Source: an uncultured bacterium
Lineage (GTDB): Bacteria > Bacillota > Clostridia > Oscillospirales > Ruminococcaceae
Length of the DNA: 64,000 bases
NCBI GenBank assembly: GCA_934875375.1
Contig: CAKXHL010000001.1
Location: 186,001 to 250,000 of the forward strand
Direction of reading: 5' to 3'
Shown here in pieces: positions 36,693 through 45,550 of this stretch. Numbering within the stretch: the stretch's first letter is position 1; each line of letters starts with the position of its first letter. Below the pieces are notes generated by a model that saw only the letters and a program-made list of their open reading frames with translations, did no database searches and had not been told where the DNA came from. The position numbers and the translations under genes are program-made.

Positions 36693-37241
36693 ATGAAAAC
36701 TTTCATTTGTACGATTTGTGGATACGTTTTTACCGGAAAAGAGCCGCCAGAGTTTTGCCCGCAGTGTAAAGCGCCTGCTTCGAAATTTCAGGAGCAGAAA
36801 ACACAGGGTCTTGTGTGGGCTGACGAGCATAGAATCGGCGTAGCTGCCGGTGTAGACCCTGAAATTGTGGAAGGTCTGCGCCAGAACTTTACCGGTGAAT
36901 GCACAGAGGTTGGTATGTATTTGGCGATGAGCCGTCAGGCCGACAGGGAGGGTTATCCCGAGATCGCTGAAGCATATAAAAGATTTGCTTTTGAAGAAGC
37001 AGAACATGCTGCCAAGTTTGCTGAACTGCTGGGCGAAGTGGTTTACCCCGATACCAAGAAGAATGTTGAGCTGCGTGCGGTAGCGGAGCATGGCGCCTGC
37101 GAAGGTAAAAAGAAATTGGCTACCCGCGCAAAAGAACTGGGTTTGGATGCGATTCATGACACGGTGCATGAGATGTGCAAAGATGAAGCGCGGCACGGTT
37201 GTGCTTTTCAGGGTTTGCTGAATCGTTATTTCGGCAAATAA
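36693..37241 (+). CDS. Reverse rubrerythrin (rubredoxin domain first), probable NADH peroxidase component
   Basis: Reduces hydrogen peroxide with electrons delivered through NAD(P)H:rubredoxin systems. The 182-residue protein has the rubredoxin-like site at the N-terminus (Cys6, Cys9, Cys22, Cys25) and a diiron four-helix domain afterwards, with ligands in TGECTEVGMYLAMS, FAFEEAEHAAKF, AVAEHGACEGK and MCKDEARHG. This reversed order and length match the clostridial reverse rubrerythrins rather than classical rubrerythrin. AGGAGG precedes the ATG; it is a single-gene unit with promoter/operator and terminator. Confidence 0.92.
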   Translation: MKTFICTICGYVFTGKEPPEFCPQCKAPASKFQEQKTQGLVWADEHRIGVAAGVDPEIVEGLRQNFTGECTEVGMYLAMSRQADREGYPEIAEAYKRFAFEEAEHAAKFAELLGEVVYPDTKKNVELRAVAEHGACEGKKKLATRAKELGLDAIHDTVHEMCKDEARHGCAFQGLLNRYFGK

Positions 37242-37300
37242 GCCAACAGTAGAAATTTTGTGAATCCGATTTTCCCTTATTTTAAGGAATAGGACGCTTT

Positions 37301-37338
37301 TAGTGCGAAGCAGATTTTTCTGCTTCGCACTTTTTCTT
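37301..37338 (+). terminator. Terminator after the rubrerythrin gene
   Basis: AGTGCGAAGCAG (37302-37313) pairs perfectly with CTGCTTCGCACT (37320-37331), then TTTTCTTT. The AT-rich stretch from here to 37495 holds nothing I can identify. Confidence 0.92.
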
Positions 37339-37495
37339 TGAATCAGCAATTTGATTCATGCAAAAAATTTTTTAAAATGGATTTGCATTGTTTGACCATT
37401 CTCACAGAAAAATTGCTGAATTTTTTCTTTTATCAGTTCACGATAAAAGAAAGACAAAAATACGAGAAGAAAATAATTGGAAAAGTAATCTGTAT

Positions 37496-38878
37496 CTATT
37501 TTTTTTCCTGTGTTTTTTTAAAGAAAAATCTCTGTTCTGGCTGAAGAAAGTCTTTTGTTGTACGAAATACGACATCGCTTAAGGTGAGTAATGCCAACAG
37601 ATTCGGGGCCGCCATCAGCCCATTCAGGGTATCGGCAATTCCCCACACCAGATCCAGCTTGGTTACAGCACCTAGAAAGCAGCAAAATAAAAAAAGAAAC
37701 CGATAAACCAGAACGGCGTTTTTTTTATGAGGCATCAGGTAAGAAAGACTTTGTTCACCATAAAACGACCAACCGATGATGGCGGCGACCGCATAGAAAA
37801 TCAGTGAAATTGAAACCATTTTTCCGCCCCAGGGTCCTAAAACAGCAGAAAAGGCTGCCGAAGTCATACCTGCACCTGTAAAACCGCCATCGGCTACGCC
37901 AGAGGTTAGAATAACCAAAGCGGTCAACGTGCAAACGACCAGCGTATCCGCAAACACTTCAAAGATCCCCCACATTCCCTGTGCTGCCGGATTGGAGGAA
38001 TCCGCCGATGCATGTGCAATCGGCGCCGAGCCAAGCCCCGCCTCATTGGAAAAAATCCCTCTGGCAAATCCGAAACGCACAGCTTGCGAAACGGTGTATC
38101 CTGCAATACCTCCGGCAGCTGATGCAGGGGTAAAAGCCGAGGAAAAAATCAGATGTATTGCTTCCGGCAGCCGGTCTGCCCTTAAAATCAGCACCAGTAT
38201 AGAGCAGGTCAGATAGCCAATAGACAGAAAAGGAATCATCCATTCGGTGACAAGGGCAATGCGGCGTATGCCGCCAATAATGACCAAGCCAATTGCAAGA
38301 GCAGTTAAGAGACCAGAAAGCCAATAAGGAAAAGACCATAATTGGTTTGTCGCCAAGGAAATGGCATTAGACTGGGTCATATTTCCGACCCCGAGAGAAG
38401 CCGCGATGCACAGGCAGCTGAAAATAATAGCCAGCACTTTGGAACCGATTCCTTTTTCCATGTAATACATTGGTCCGCCAAAGTAGCCGGATGCTCCCTT
38501 TTGTCGGTACCGTACCGCCAAAAGAACCTCTGCATATTTTGTCATCATGCCGAAAAAAGCACTGATCCACATCCAGAAAATGGATCCAGCTCCGCCTAAT
38601 GTCATTGCAGTAGCGATTCCAGTGATGTTGCCAACTCCCATTGTGCCGGCCAATGCGGTGGACATCGCCTGAAAAGGGGAAATACCGCCGTTTTTTCTCA
38701 GACGGTTTTTTTCTAGGCTGCCAAGGGTGTTACGAAAAATCAGCCCTATTTTTGACAACTGAAACCAACCGGTTCCCAATGTAAACCAGATACCAGTGGC
38801 CAAAAATAAAAAGAGAGTAACCGGTCCCCAGACCACACCATTGATTGACTCGTTTACTTGCTCTAACCAACCAAGCAT
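37496..38878 (-). CDS. Alanine/glycine:cation symporter (AGCS family)
   Basis: Sodium- or proton-coupled importer of alanine or glycine. The 460-residue protein has about ten membrane segments and the family motifs ALAGTMGVGNITGIATA, MMTKYAEVLLAVRYR, GGPMYYMEKGIG and GIFSNEAGLGSAPIAHA. The ATG at 38878 follows AGGGGGC at 8 bases. It is transcribed away from the BofC-like gene side, behind an unassigned leader with a terminator stem. Substrate preference cannot be read from sequence; glycine would fit the riboswitch-controlled cleavage system 11 kb away. Confidence 0.93.
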   Translation of the reverse strand: MLGWLEQVNESINGVVWGPVTLFLFLATGIWFTLGTGWFQLSKIGLIFRNTLGSLEKNRLRKNGGISPFQAMSTALAGTMGVGNITGIATAMTLGGAGSIFWMWISAFFGMMTKYAEVLLAVRYRQKGASGYFGGPMYYMEKGIGSKVLAIIFSCLCIAASLGVGNMTQSNAISLATNQLWSFPYWLSGLLTALAIGLVIIGGIRRIALVTEWMIPFLSIGYLTCSILVLILRADRLPEAIHLIFSSAFTPASAAGGIAGYTVSQAVRFGFARGIFSNEAGLGSAPIAHASADSSNPAAQGMWGIFEVFADTLVVCTLTALVILTSGVADGGFTGAGMTSAAFSAVLGPWGGKMVSISLIFYAVAAIIGWSFYGEQSLSYLMPHKKNAVLVYRFLFLFCCFLGAVTKLDLVWGIADTLNGLMAAPNLLALLTLSDVVFRTTKDFLQPEQRFFFKKTQEKK

Positions 38879-38945
38879 AAAAAACGCCCCCTGCCTTTTT
38901 ACAAGCTTATGAAAAGCATAAGGGGGATATGAAAAAGAAATGGAA

Positions 38946-38977
38946 CAGAGAAAAGCCCCGGCGTTTGCCGGGGCTTT
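38946..38977 (-). terminator. Terminator-like stem in the symporter leader
   Basis: Read on the minus strand, AAAGCCCCGGC (38977-38967) pairs perfectly with GCCGGGGCTTT (38962-38952) around a 4-base loop and continues TCTCTGTT. It lies about 75 bases before the symporter ATG and about 110 bases after a good promoter, so it could be an attenuator or the end of a small RNA. Confidence 0.7.
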
Positions 38978-39093
38978 GGGAAAAATACCATGAATGCGTT
39001 TGAAGAATATAAAATCAAATCATCGTTTTAGTCAGTAACGATAAATCGCTGGAGAGAACCGGCTAAAACAGAACAATTTCTTATCCTGTTTTT

Positions 39094-39122
39094 ATTATAT
39101 GCCGCAAATAGATGAAAAACAA
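39094..39122 (-). promoter_or_regulatory. Promoter of the symporter leader
   Basis: On the minus strand TTGTTT (39122-39117) and TATAAT (39099-39094) are 17 bases apart. Transcription would start near 39087, giving a leader of roughly 210 bases. It contains ATCGTT and AACGAT (39037-39019) as a small stem and AAAACAG/CTGTTTT at its 5' end. I do not recognise a T-box or a glycine aptamer. Confidence 0.65.
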
Positions 39123-39176
39123 CGATATTTCAGTTACGGTTCGTTACAAATTGGTTAAAGCGGGGGTTTTATTTTA

Positions 39177-39509
39177 TTAGCTGATGAAATCTTCAATCCG
39201 CGCAACCAGCTCTTCATAATCCCGTACACCGATTCCGTCTTGCAATGCTTGTTGGTCATATTGGGGCAGATTACGGGTGAAAACCTGAAAAATCAGTTCC
39301 GGCTCCTCCGGCGACTCTTCGCCGAATACGGCTAGGTATCCGTTGTAATCTCGCAGCCAATATTGGTATTCTCCCAACGCTTGTGGTTGAGAAATGGTAC
39401 TGACAGGATTTTGTGCGGAAAAATTTTCACCGGTCAGCGATAACAGGATTCCGGAAATCAGCATGGCGCCAGCAACTGACATGGTGGTGAATCCAAAAAA
39501 TTTTTTCAT
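39177..39509 (-). CDS. BofC C-terminal-domain protein, membrane-anchored or secreted
   Basis: BofC is a forespore-secreted inhibitor of SpoIVB signalling in Bacillus; clostridia carry shorter proteins with only its C-terminal domain. ATG 39509 (MKKFFGF) gives 110 residues with an N-terminal signal or anchor segment (about 5-25). The region WLRDYNGYLAVFG through FTRNLPQYDQQALQDGIGV and YEELVARIEDF fits the BofC_C domain. The longer in-frame start at 39554 lacks a ribosome site and would bury the signal. Assignment is by remembered pattern. Confidence 0.65.
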   Translation of the reverse strand: MKKFFGFTTMSVAGAMLISGILLSLTGENFSAQNPVSTISQPQALGEYQYWLRDYNGYLAVFGEESPEEPELIFQVFTRNLPQYDQQALQDGIGVRDYEELVARIEDFIS

Positions 39510-39611
39510 AAACGCCCCGCCTTTATACGAAATAGTTGCGATTATTTTGGGCAAAATGGGGAAAAGTATTCATTTTTCTGGTTTTGTGATAATTTTTCTT
39601 TTATAAATTTA

Positions 39612-39658
39612 TTAACATTTTCTTTTTAGAGTATGGTATAATAACCACATGCGGTTAT
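39612..39658 (+). promoter_or_regulatory. Promoter region of the penicillin-binding protein gene with a palindrome
   Basis: TTAACA (39612-39617) and TATAAT (39637-39642) are 19 bases apart, a little wide. Directly downstream ATAACC (39641-39646) and GGTTAT (39653-39658) form an inverted repeat around ACATGC, overlapping the start site. The 332 bases between the BofC-like gene and this gene hold otherwise only a roughly 190-base leader with small hairpins. Confidence 0.5.
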
Positions 39659-39841
39659 AAATTTGTTTTTCCAAGTTTGTAGAGGCTGATGCTGACACAC
39701 GGTTTTGGACAGCAAAAATGCTGTGCTGCAAACGCTGGGATTACAATTATTTTCTGCGCAGGATTTCATGGTTGATTTTCTGTTGCAGCAACCGTTTTCT
39801 TTTTTCGGCATCGCCGGAAAAGCAACAAGGAGGGACTGCAA

Positions 39842-42103
39842 ATGGGCAATGCCCGTAAGAATACGTTCCCGGATCGAAAGGATTCAACTGTTCAGGATGT
39901 CACTGGTTCGCCCAAATCAGCGGGGAAAATTTTGAAAGAGTTGGGCTCGGTCTTTTTCCGCACGTTGGCGACGATGTTTTTTGTCATGGTCATTACCGGC
40001 TGTATTGTAGCCTGTGTGATGACGGTTTACATTGTGGGATTTCTGGACGATGAGTCGGATCTGGATTTAAACAGCTTGGAAATGAATTACACCAGCATAT
40101 TGTATGTGCAGGACAAGTCAACTGGTGAATATATGGAATTGAATCGCTTGCACGGCGAAGAAAACCGTATCTGGGTAGATTATGAGAATATTCCGGATCA
40201 TCTGATCGATGCTGCAATCGCCGGTGAGGACAGACGGTTTAAAGAGCATCAGGGCGTGGACTGGAAACGCACGCTGTATGCGACCGTGACTCACTTTCTC
40301 AAGGGAGGCACGCAGGGCGGCTCTACGATTACCCAGCAGCTGATTAAAAACATTACAGGGGAAAAGGATTTCAGCGTTGAGCGGAAAATCAAGGAGATAT
40401 TCCGGGCGCTGAGTTTGGAAAAGTCCAATTCGAAAGACCAGATTATGGAGGCGTACCTCAATTCTATCCATCTGGGCTGGAATACGGATGGCGTACAGGC
40501 TGCGGCCAACCTGTATTTCGGCAAGGATGTCAGCCAGTTGAGCATTGCGGAAAGCGCTGCGTTGATTGCTATTACCCAGAACCCGTCCAAGCGGGAACTG
40601 TTTAATCACGAGGAAAACAACCGGGAACGCCGGGAGTGGATTTTGGGTCAGATGCTGGAGCAGAGATATATCACACAGGCAGAGTACAACCAGGCCATGG
40701 CCGAACAGATCCAGGTAGTGACTTATGATAATTCTTCCGATACGACTCAAAAGGCTACACTGAGCTACTTTGAGGATTATGTTCTGGAAGAGGTTATCCA
40801 GGACTTAATGGATAAATATGGATATACCTACGAAATGGCAGAGGACAAGGTGTTGAAGGGTGGATATCGTATCTATACAACAATGGATAAAGATATTCAA
40901 GATTATTTGGATGTGGCCTTTGCGGATCAGGATGCAGAAAATTCTATTTTTCCGACGGTTCGTGGCTACAATCTGAAAACCTTCAGCTTTGTAGAGGAGC
41001 AGCCGGATGCCGCTATGGTGATTATGGAGCCGAATGGTAAATTGGTCGGTATTGCAGGTGGCCGTGGAGAGAAAGAGGGCGACCGCATTCTGAATCTGGC
41101 AACCAAAGGCGTGCGGCAGCCGGGATCATCGATCAAACCGCTGTCCGTTTACGCGCCGGCTATGGATTTTGACATGATTTACTGGTCCAAAATCTTTGAT
41201 GATAACCCTGTGGAACTGGCTTCTGAAAACAGCGCTTTTACCAGTGACTGGCCAATCAACCATTATGGAACCTATATGGGAGACGTAACGGTTGATTATG
41301 CCATCCGTCGGTCTACCAATACAGTTGCTGTTCGGGTATTGCAGCTTTTAACGCCGCAGGTTTCCTATGATTTCATGGTGAATCAGCTGCATTTTACCAC
41401 ATTGGTCGGTTCCGGCGCGAATAACGACGTTGACCGCGCGCCTTTGGGATTGGGCGCACTGACAAATGGTGTAACGGTAATGGAAATGACGGCAGCTTAT
41501 CAGATCTTTGATAACGGCGGACTGTATTATGAGCCTTACAGTTATTCTGTGGTTTATGATAGCGAAGGCAATGTAGTGTTGGAACAGAATCCTACGCCGC
41601 AACGAGTCATTTCTGAGGATTCAGCTGAAGTGATGAACAAATTGTTGCAACGTGTTGTCAATGGTGCGCAGGGAACTGGTGGCACTGCGAAATTTGGCTC
41701 TATGCCAGTAGCGGGTAAGACTGGTACTACCAATAACGACGTAGATCAGTGGTTTATGGGTATGACACCATATTATGTAGGCGGAGTCTGGTTTGGATAT
41801 TCAGACGATTCTAATATCCAGATTCGTTATAGTAGTTATCCGCCGCCCATTATTTGGAAAAGAGTAATGCAGCATATCCACGAGGGCTTGGAAGTGAAGC
41901 AGTTTCCCACTAGTGGTAAGGTGGTAGAAATGACCTACTGTACGGAATCCGGCGAAATTGCAACATCGGCCTGTCCCAATACTGAAACCGGTTGGTATAA
42001 GGAATCCAATATTCCGGGTACTTGTGTGAAGCATCTGGGGTCGGTAGAATCGGAAGAGGGAGAGATCGGTAGTAATCACGGCGTTGAGGACGAAGAAGAC
42101 TAA
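39842..42103 (+). CDS. Class A penicillin-binding protein (transglycosylase/transpeptidase)
   Basis: Bifunctional peptidoglycan synthase. The 753-residue protein has one N-terminal membrane helix (about 42-68). The GT51 domain shows AGEDRRFKEHQGVDW with the catalytic Glu, GGSTITQQLIKN and NSIHLGWNTDGVQAAA. The transpeptidase has SxxK in RQPGSSIKPL, SxN in RRSTNTVAV and KTGT in VAGKTGTTN. A C-terminal extension of about 60 residues contains a cysteine pair and an acidic end. AAGGAGG precedes the ATG. It is followed by a shared terminator against queA. Confidence 0.94.
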   Translation: MGNARKNTFPDRKDSTVQDVTGSPKSAGKILKELGSVFFRTLATMFFVMVITGCIVACVMTVYIVGFLDDESDLDLNSLEMNYTSILYVQDKSTGEYMELNRLHGEENRIWVDYENIPDHLIDAAIAGEDRRFKEHQGVDWKRTLYATVTHFLKGGTQGGSTITQQLIKNITGEKDFSVERKIKEIFRALSLEKSNSKDQIMEAYLNSIHLGWNTDGVQAAANLYFGKDVSQLSIAESAALIAITQNPSKRELFNHEENNRERREWILGQMLEQRYITQAEYNQAMAEQIQVVTYDNSSDTTQKATLSYFEDYVLEEVIQDLMDKYGYTYEMAEDKVLKGGYRIYTTMDKDIQDYLDVAFADQDAENSIFPTVRGYNLKTFSFVEEQPDAAMVIMEPNGKLVGIAGGRGEKEGDRILNLATKGVRQPGSSIKPLSVYAPAMDFDMIYWSKIFDDNPVELASENSAFTSDWPINHYGTYMGDVTVDYAIRRSTNTVAVRVLQLLTPQVSYDFMVNQLHFTTLVGSGANNDVDRAPLGLGALTNGVTVMEMTAAYQIFDNGGLYYEPYSYSVVYDSEGNVVLEQNPTPQRVISEDSAEVMNKLLQRVVNGAQGTGGTAKFGSMPVAGKTGTTNNDVDQWFMGMTPYYVGGVWFGYSDDSNIQIRYSSYPPPIIWKRVMQHIHEGLEVKQFPTSGKVVEMTYCTESGEIATSACPNTETGWYKESNIPGTCVKHLGSVESEEGEIGSNHGVEDEED

Positions 42104-42115
42104 CGCTTTCTATGG

Positions 42116-42155
42116 AAAAAGAGGAGAGACCTTTCTGGTCTCTCCTCTTTTTTAA
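42116..42155. terminator. Bidirectional terminator between the PBP gene and queA
   Basis: AAAAGAGGAGAGACC (42117-42131) pairs with GGTCTCTCCTCTTTT (42137-42151) around TTTCT. A run on both strands can end the two converging genes. Confidence 0.92.
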
Positions 42156-42162
42156 AATGAGA

Positions 42163-43191
42163 CTATTCTTTCTCAATAAACATCGCGTCGCCAAAACTAT
42201 AAAACCGATATTGCTCCCGCACAGCTTCCTGATAGGCTCGCATGGTATTTTCATATCCGGCAAAGGCGCTGACCAGCATAATCAGTGTGCTTTCTGGCAG
42301 ATGAAAGTTGGTAATCAGTCCATCCAGTACCCGAATAGGCCGCCCGGGATAAATAAAAATATCGGTGTAACCTTCATCCGCCCGGATTTCGCCGTATTTG
42401 GCGGCTACGGATTCCAGCGTTCGGGTGCTGGTGGTTCCAACGGCAATGACCCGTCCTCCGGCCTCTTTGGTTTGATTGATCAGCTGCGCAGTTTCCTCCG
42501 GTAAACGGTAGTGTTCCGAATGCATTTTGTGTTCCGTGATTTCGTCGACTTTAACAGGGCGGAAAGTACCCAGCCCCACATGAAGGGTTACATACCCAAT
42601 ATGAACCCCCTTTTTACGTAGTTTATCCATCATTTCCAGCGTGAAATGCAGCCCGGCTGTGGGAGCGGCGGCAGAACCCAGTTCGTGGGAATATACGGTT
42701 TGATATCGCTCGTTGTCCTTTAATTCCGCTGTAATATAGTGCGGTAAGGGCATTTGACCGATTTTTTCCAGAATGTCGAAAAAGTTTCCTTCGTAAAAGA
42801 ATCGGACTAAGCGGTTTCCTCCGTCCAGCACTTCCAGTACGTCGGCACGCAATATTCCGCCTCCGAAGAAAATCGATACACCGGGAAGTGCTTTTTTCCC
42901 GGGTTTTACCAATACTTCCCAAACATCGGCTCTCTTTTGTTCCAGCAATAGCAGTTCAATGCGGGCGCCGGTCTGCTTTTCTCCATACAGGCGGGCAGGC
43001 AGCACCCTTGAGTCATTGACAATCAAGCAATCGCCAGGATGCAGAAGATCCAAAAGATCATAAAAATGCAGATGGTCTATCTGCCCGCTGGGGGTGGACA
43101 AATGCATCAAACGGGAATGATCCCTGGGTTCCATAGGAGTTTGTGCGATGAGAGATTCGGGTAAATCGTACCAAAAATCACTTTTTCTCAT
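42163..43191 (-). CDS. queA: S-adenosylmethionine:tRNA ribosyltransferase-isomerase QueA
   Basis: Transfers and rearranges the ribosyl part of SAM to make epoxyqueuosine in tRNA. The 342-residue form starts MRKSDFWYDLPESLIAQTP, the standard N-terminus; an in-frame GTG at 43203 would add four residues but overlaps the AGGTG ribosome site. DCLIVNDSRVLPARLYG, SAAAPTAGLHFT and VGTTSTRTLESVA are conserved. tgt is in the same window 4.4 kb away. Confidence 0.95.
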   Translation of the reverse strand: MRKSDFWYDLPESLIAQTPMEPRDHSRLMHLSTPSGQIDHLHFYDLLDLLHPGDCLIVNDSRVLPARLYGEKQTGARIELLLLEQKRADVWEVLVKPGKKALPGVSIFFGGGILRADVLEVLDGGNRLVRFFYEGNFFDILEKIGQMPLPHYITAELKDNERYQTVYSHELGSAAAPTAGLHFTLEMMDKLRKKGVHIGYVTLHVGLGTFRPVKVDEITEHKMHSEHYRLPEETAQLINQTKEAGGRVIAVGTTSTRTLESVAAKYGEIRADEGYTDIFIYPGRPIRVLDGLITNFHLPESTLIMLVSAFAGYENTMRAYQEAVREQYRFYSFGDAMFIEKE

Positions 43192-43207
43192 TTTCTTTTT
43201 CACCTAT

Positions 43208-43259
43208 ACGATAAAACATTAAAAAATAATTGACAAATCGGAATTTAAAGTGTTACTAT
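43208..43259. promoter_or_regulatory. Divergent overlapping promoters for asd (+) and queA (-)
   Basis: Plus strand: TTGACA (43230-43235) and TACTAT (43254-43259), 18-base spacer, for asd. Minus strand: TTGTCA (43236-43231) and TATCGT (43213-43208), 17-base spacer, for queA. The two -35 boxes occupy almost the same bases, so the promoters should compete. The minus promoter would leave a very short queA leader, which weakens that half. The asd leader is about 200 bases and shows no riboswitch I can name. Confidence 0.5.
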
Positions 43260-43470
43260 AACAAAAATACTGACGGCAAGGCAGTTCTTTCCTGCAAATA
43301 CAGGTTCTCCTGCTATTATAATGCAACTGGAGCCGGTTTACAACTGGTTTTTTCAAGGCGTCATTATGGGGGAAGATGAAAATTTTTGTCGAAAGAAAAA
43401 GCCTGCTTTCTGTCACCCTTTTACAGGCAGAAAAATAGGATAATAATAAGAAAACAAAGGAGTCAGGACA

Positions 43471-44568
43471 ATGAAAGATTTCAAAGTCGGCATCATCGGC
43501 GCAACTGGAATGGTTGGTCAGAGATTTGTAAGCCTTTTGGAAAATCACCCTTGGTTTCATCCGGTGGTTTTAGCAGCGTCGTCCCGTTCCGCAGGCAGAA
43601 CTTACGAGGATGCGGTCGGTTCCCGCTGGGCAATGAGTGCTCCAATGCCGGAGTCGGTGAAAAAGATAGTCGTGATGGACGCTAACGCTGACATGGAAAA
43701 AATCGCAGGTATGGTGGACTTTGTTTTCTGTGCGATCAATATGGATAAGGCTCAAACCCGCGTGTTGGAAGAGGCATATGCCAAGCTGGAATGTCCGGTC
43801 ATCTCCAATAACAGTGCGCACCGGGCTACCCCAGATGTACCGATGATTATTCCAGAAATCAACGACGCGCATGCGGTCCTGATCGACATTCAGCGCCGCC
43901 GCTTGGGAACCAAACGGGGATTTATCGCGGTGAAGTCCAACTGCTCACTGCAAAGTTATGTTCCGGCGCTGCATCCTCTGATCGAGGAATTTGGTGTTAC
44001 AAAGGTGCTGGCCTGTACTTATCAGGCGATTTCAGGAGCTGGTAAAACGTTTGCTACCTGGCCGGAAATGGATGACAATGTCATCCCGTTTATTTCCGGT
44101 GAGGAGGAGAAAAGCGAGCAGGAGCCGCTGAAAATCTGGGGTAGCATCGGACCGGAGGGCGTGATTCCGGCGCAATCGCCTTCGATTACTACCCAGTGCC
44201 TGCGAGTCAATGTGTCTGACGGGCATATGGCGGCGGTATTTGCGAGCTTTGCCAAAAAGCCTACCCTGGAGCAGATTAAGGAAAAGTGGGCGACGTTTGA
44301 GGGCGCTCCGCAAAAATTGGGTCTGCCCAGCGCTCCCAAACAGTTTTTGCATTATTTTGAAGAAAACGATCGGCCCCAGCCTAAGTTGGACCGGATGCTG
44401 GAAAATGGCATGGCTGTCAGCGTAGGACGTTTAAGAGAAGATACGCAGTATGATGTGAAGTTTGTCTGCCTTTCTCATAACACCCTGCGCGGCGCAGCAG
44501 GCGGCGCTGTATTAATGGCGGAACTGCTGGCGGCCAAGGGCTATTTGGATTCCGTACATAACCGATAA
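43471..44568 (+). CDS. asd: Aspartate-semialdehyde dehydrogenase (archaeal/fungal-type)
   Basis: Reduces aspartyl phosphate to aspartate semialdehyde for lysine, threonine and methionine synthesis. The 365-residue protein has GIIGATGMVGQRFVSLL (NADP binding), the catalytic cysteine in KSNCSLQSYVPAL, and YQAISGAGKT. Length and sequence features such as NPW-like HPWF and the DDNVIPFISGEEEK segment fit the archaeal/fungal subgroup rather than the shorter E. coli-type enzyme. AAAGGAG precedes the ATG. dapA follows after 64 bases. Confidence 0.93.
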   Translation: MKDFKVGIIGATGMVGQRFVSLLENHPWFHPVVLAASSRSAGRTYEDAVGSRWAMSAPMPESVKKIVVMDANADMEKIAGMVDFVFCAINMDKAQTRVLEEAYAKLECPVISNNSAHRATPDVPMIIPEINDAHAVLIDIQRRRLGTKRGFIAVKSNCSLQSYVPALHPLIEEFGVTKVLACTYQAISGAGKTFATWPEMDDNVIPFISGEEEKSEQEPLKIWGSIGPEGVIPAQSPSITTQCLRVNVSDGHMAAVFASFAKKPTLEQIKEKWATFEGAPQKLGLPSAPKQFLHYFEENDRPQPKLDRMLENGMAVSVGRLREDTQYDVKFVCLSHNTLRGAAGGAVLMAELLAAKGYLDSVHNR

Positions 44569-44632
44569 AACGCAGCTTGTTTCGGCGGAGAAACCACATC
44601 TGACTTTTTTGTTGGAAGGGCGGTTGATTTGG

Positions 44633-45550
44633 ATGAAACAAGCTGTTTTTTTGGGTGCAGCTACGGCGCTGATTACTCCCATGCATTCGGATGGCTCGGT
44701 GAATCTGGAGGAGATGAAGCGCTTGGTGGAATGGCAGATTGAACAGGGGATTGATGCACTGGTAGCCTGCGGTACTACTGGCGAATGCGCAACGCTCAGC
44801 CGGGAAGAGCATCTTCGGGTCATATCCTGTGTCGTGGAGCAAACCAATGGGCGGGTGCCTGTTATCGCAGGCAGCGGCAGCAATGACACGGCTTTTTCTG
44901 TTATCACCTCAAAAGAGGCTGCTTCTATTGGTGCTGATGCGCTGATGTCGGTAACTCCATACTATAACAAGACGACTCAAGAAGGGCTTTTACGCCACTT
45001 TTATACCATCGCTGAGTCGGCGCGACTGCCGTTAATCGTTTATAATGTTCCGTCGCGAACCGGTATGGATATCTCACTGGAAACTTGCAAAAAATTGGCG
45101 GAACATCCTCTGATTGCAGGAATAAAAGAAGCCAGCGGCGATATGGCAAAGGCTACTCGTATCATAGAATCCTGTGGGGAGGATTTGCCGGTATATAGCG
45201 GGAATGATGATATTGCGGCACCAATTCTTTCCATGGGAGGAAAAGGTATCGTATCGGTGGTTTCTAACCTCCTTCCTGCTGGGATTGCTGATTTGTGCCG
45301 GCGGGGGCTCCATCAGGATATGGCAGGCTGCCGGGCGATACAACTGCGCTTGCTGAGGCTGATTGACGCTTTGTTTGCACAGGTTAATCCAATCCCGATC
45401 AAAAAGGCGATGTGCTTTGCCAGGTGGGAGGCAGGCCCCTGCCGCCTTCCGCTGACAGAACCTTCTGAGCAGGTTAAGCGCCTGCTGTGGAAAGAAATGA
45501 AGCTCCTTGGAATGCCGATGTTGGAAGAGGGGGTGAAGGGGGATGAATGA
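44633..45550 (+). CDS. dapA: 4-hydroxy-tetrahydrodipicolinate synthase
   Basis: Condenses pyruvate with aspartate semialdehyde, the first committed lysine/diaminopimelate step. The 305-residue form begins MKQAVFLGAATALITPM. The catalytic tyrosine is in VTPYYNKTTQEGLL, the Schiff-base lysine in IAGIKEASGDMAKA, and ACGTTGECATLS is conserved. ATG 44633 and TTG 44624 are both possible starts; GGAAGGG lies upstream of both. dapB, the usual next gene, is absent; an unknown gene overlaps by 8 bases instead. Confidence 0.94.
   Translation: MKQAVFLGAATALITPMHSDGSVNLEEMKRLVEWQIEQGIDALVACGTTGECATLSREEHLRVISCVVEQTNGRVPVIAGSGSNDTAFSVITSKEAASIGADALMSVTPYYNKTTQEGLLRHFYTIAESARLPLIVYNVPSRTGMDISLETCKKLAEHPLIAGIKEASGDMAKATRIIESCGEDLPVYSGNDDIAAPILSMGGKGIVSVVSNLLPAGIADLCRRGLHQDMAGCRAIQLRLLRLIDALFAQVNPIPIKKAMCFARWEAGPCRLPLTEPSEQVKRLLWKEMKLLGMPMLEEGVKGDE

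Noticed and set aside
37338..37582. Two frames of 64-68 codons on the plus strand
   Set aside because: They lie in AT-rich sequence after a terminator and run into the end of the minus-strand symporter gene; composition is low complexity.
38881..39122. Glycine riboswitch or T-box in the symporter leader
   Set aside because: No GCCGAAGG/CTCAGGCAAAAGGAC elements and no GGTGGNACC T-box sequence, so I keep it unassigned.
43266..43470. Lysine riboswitch before asd
   Set aside because: The leader has the right length, but I cannot find the conserved lysine aptamer stretches; only small hairpins.
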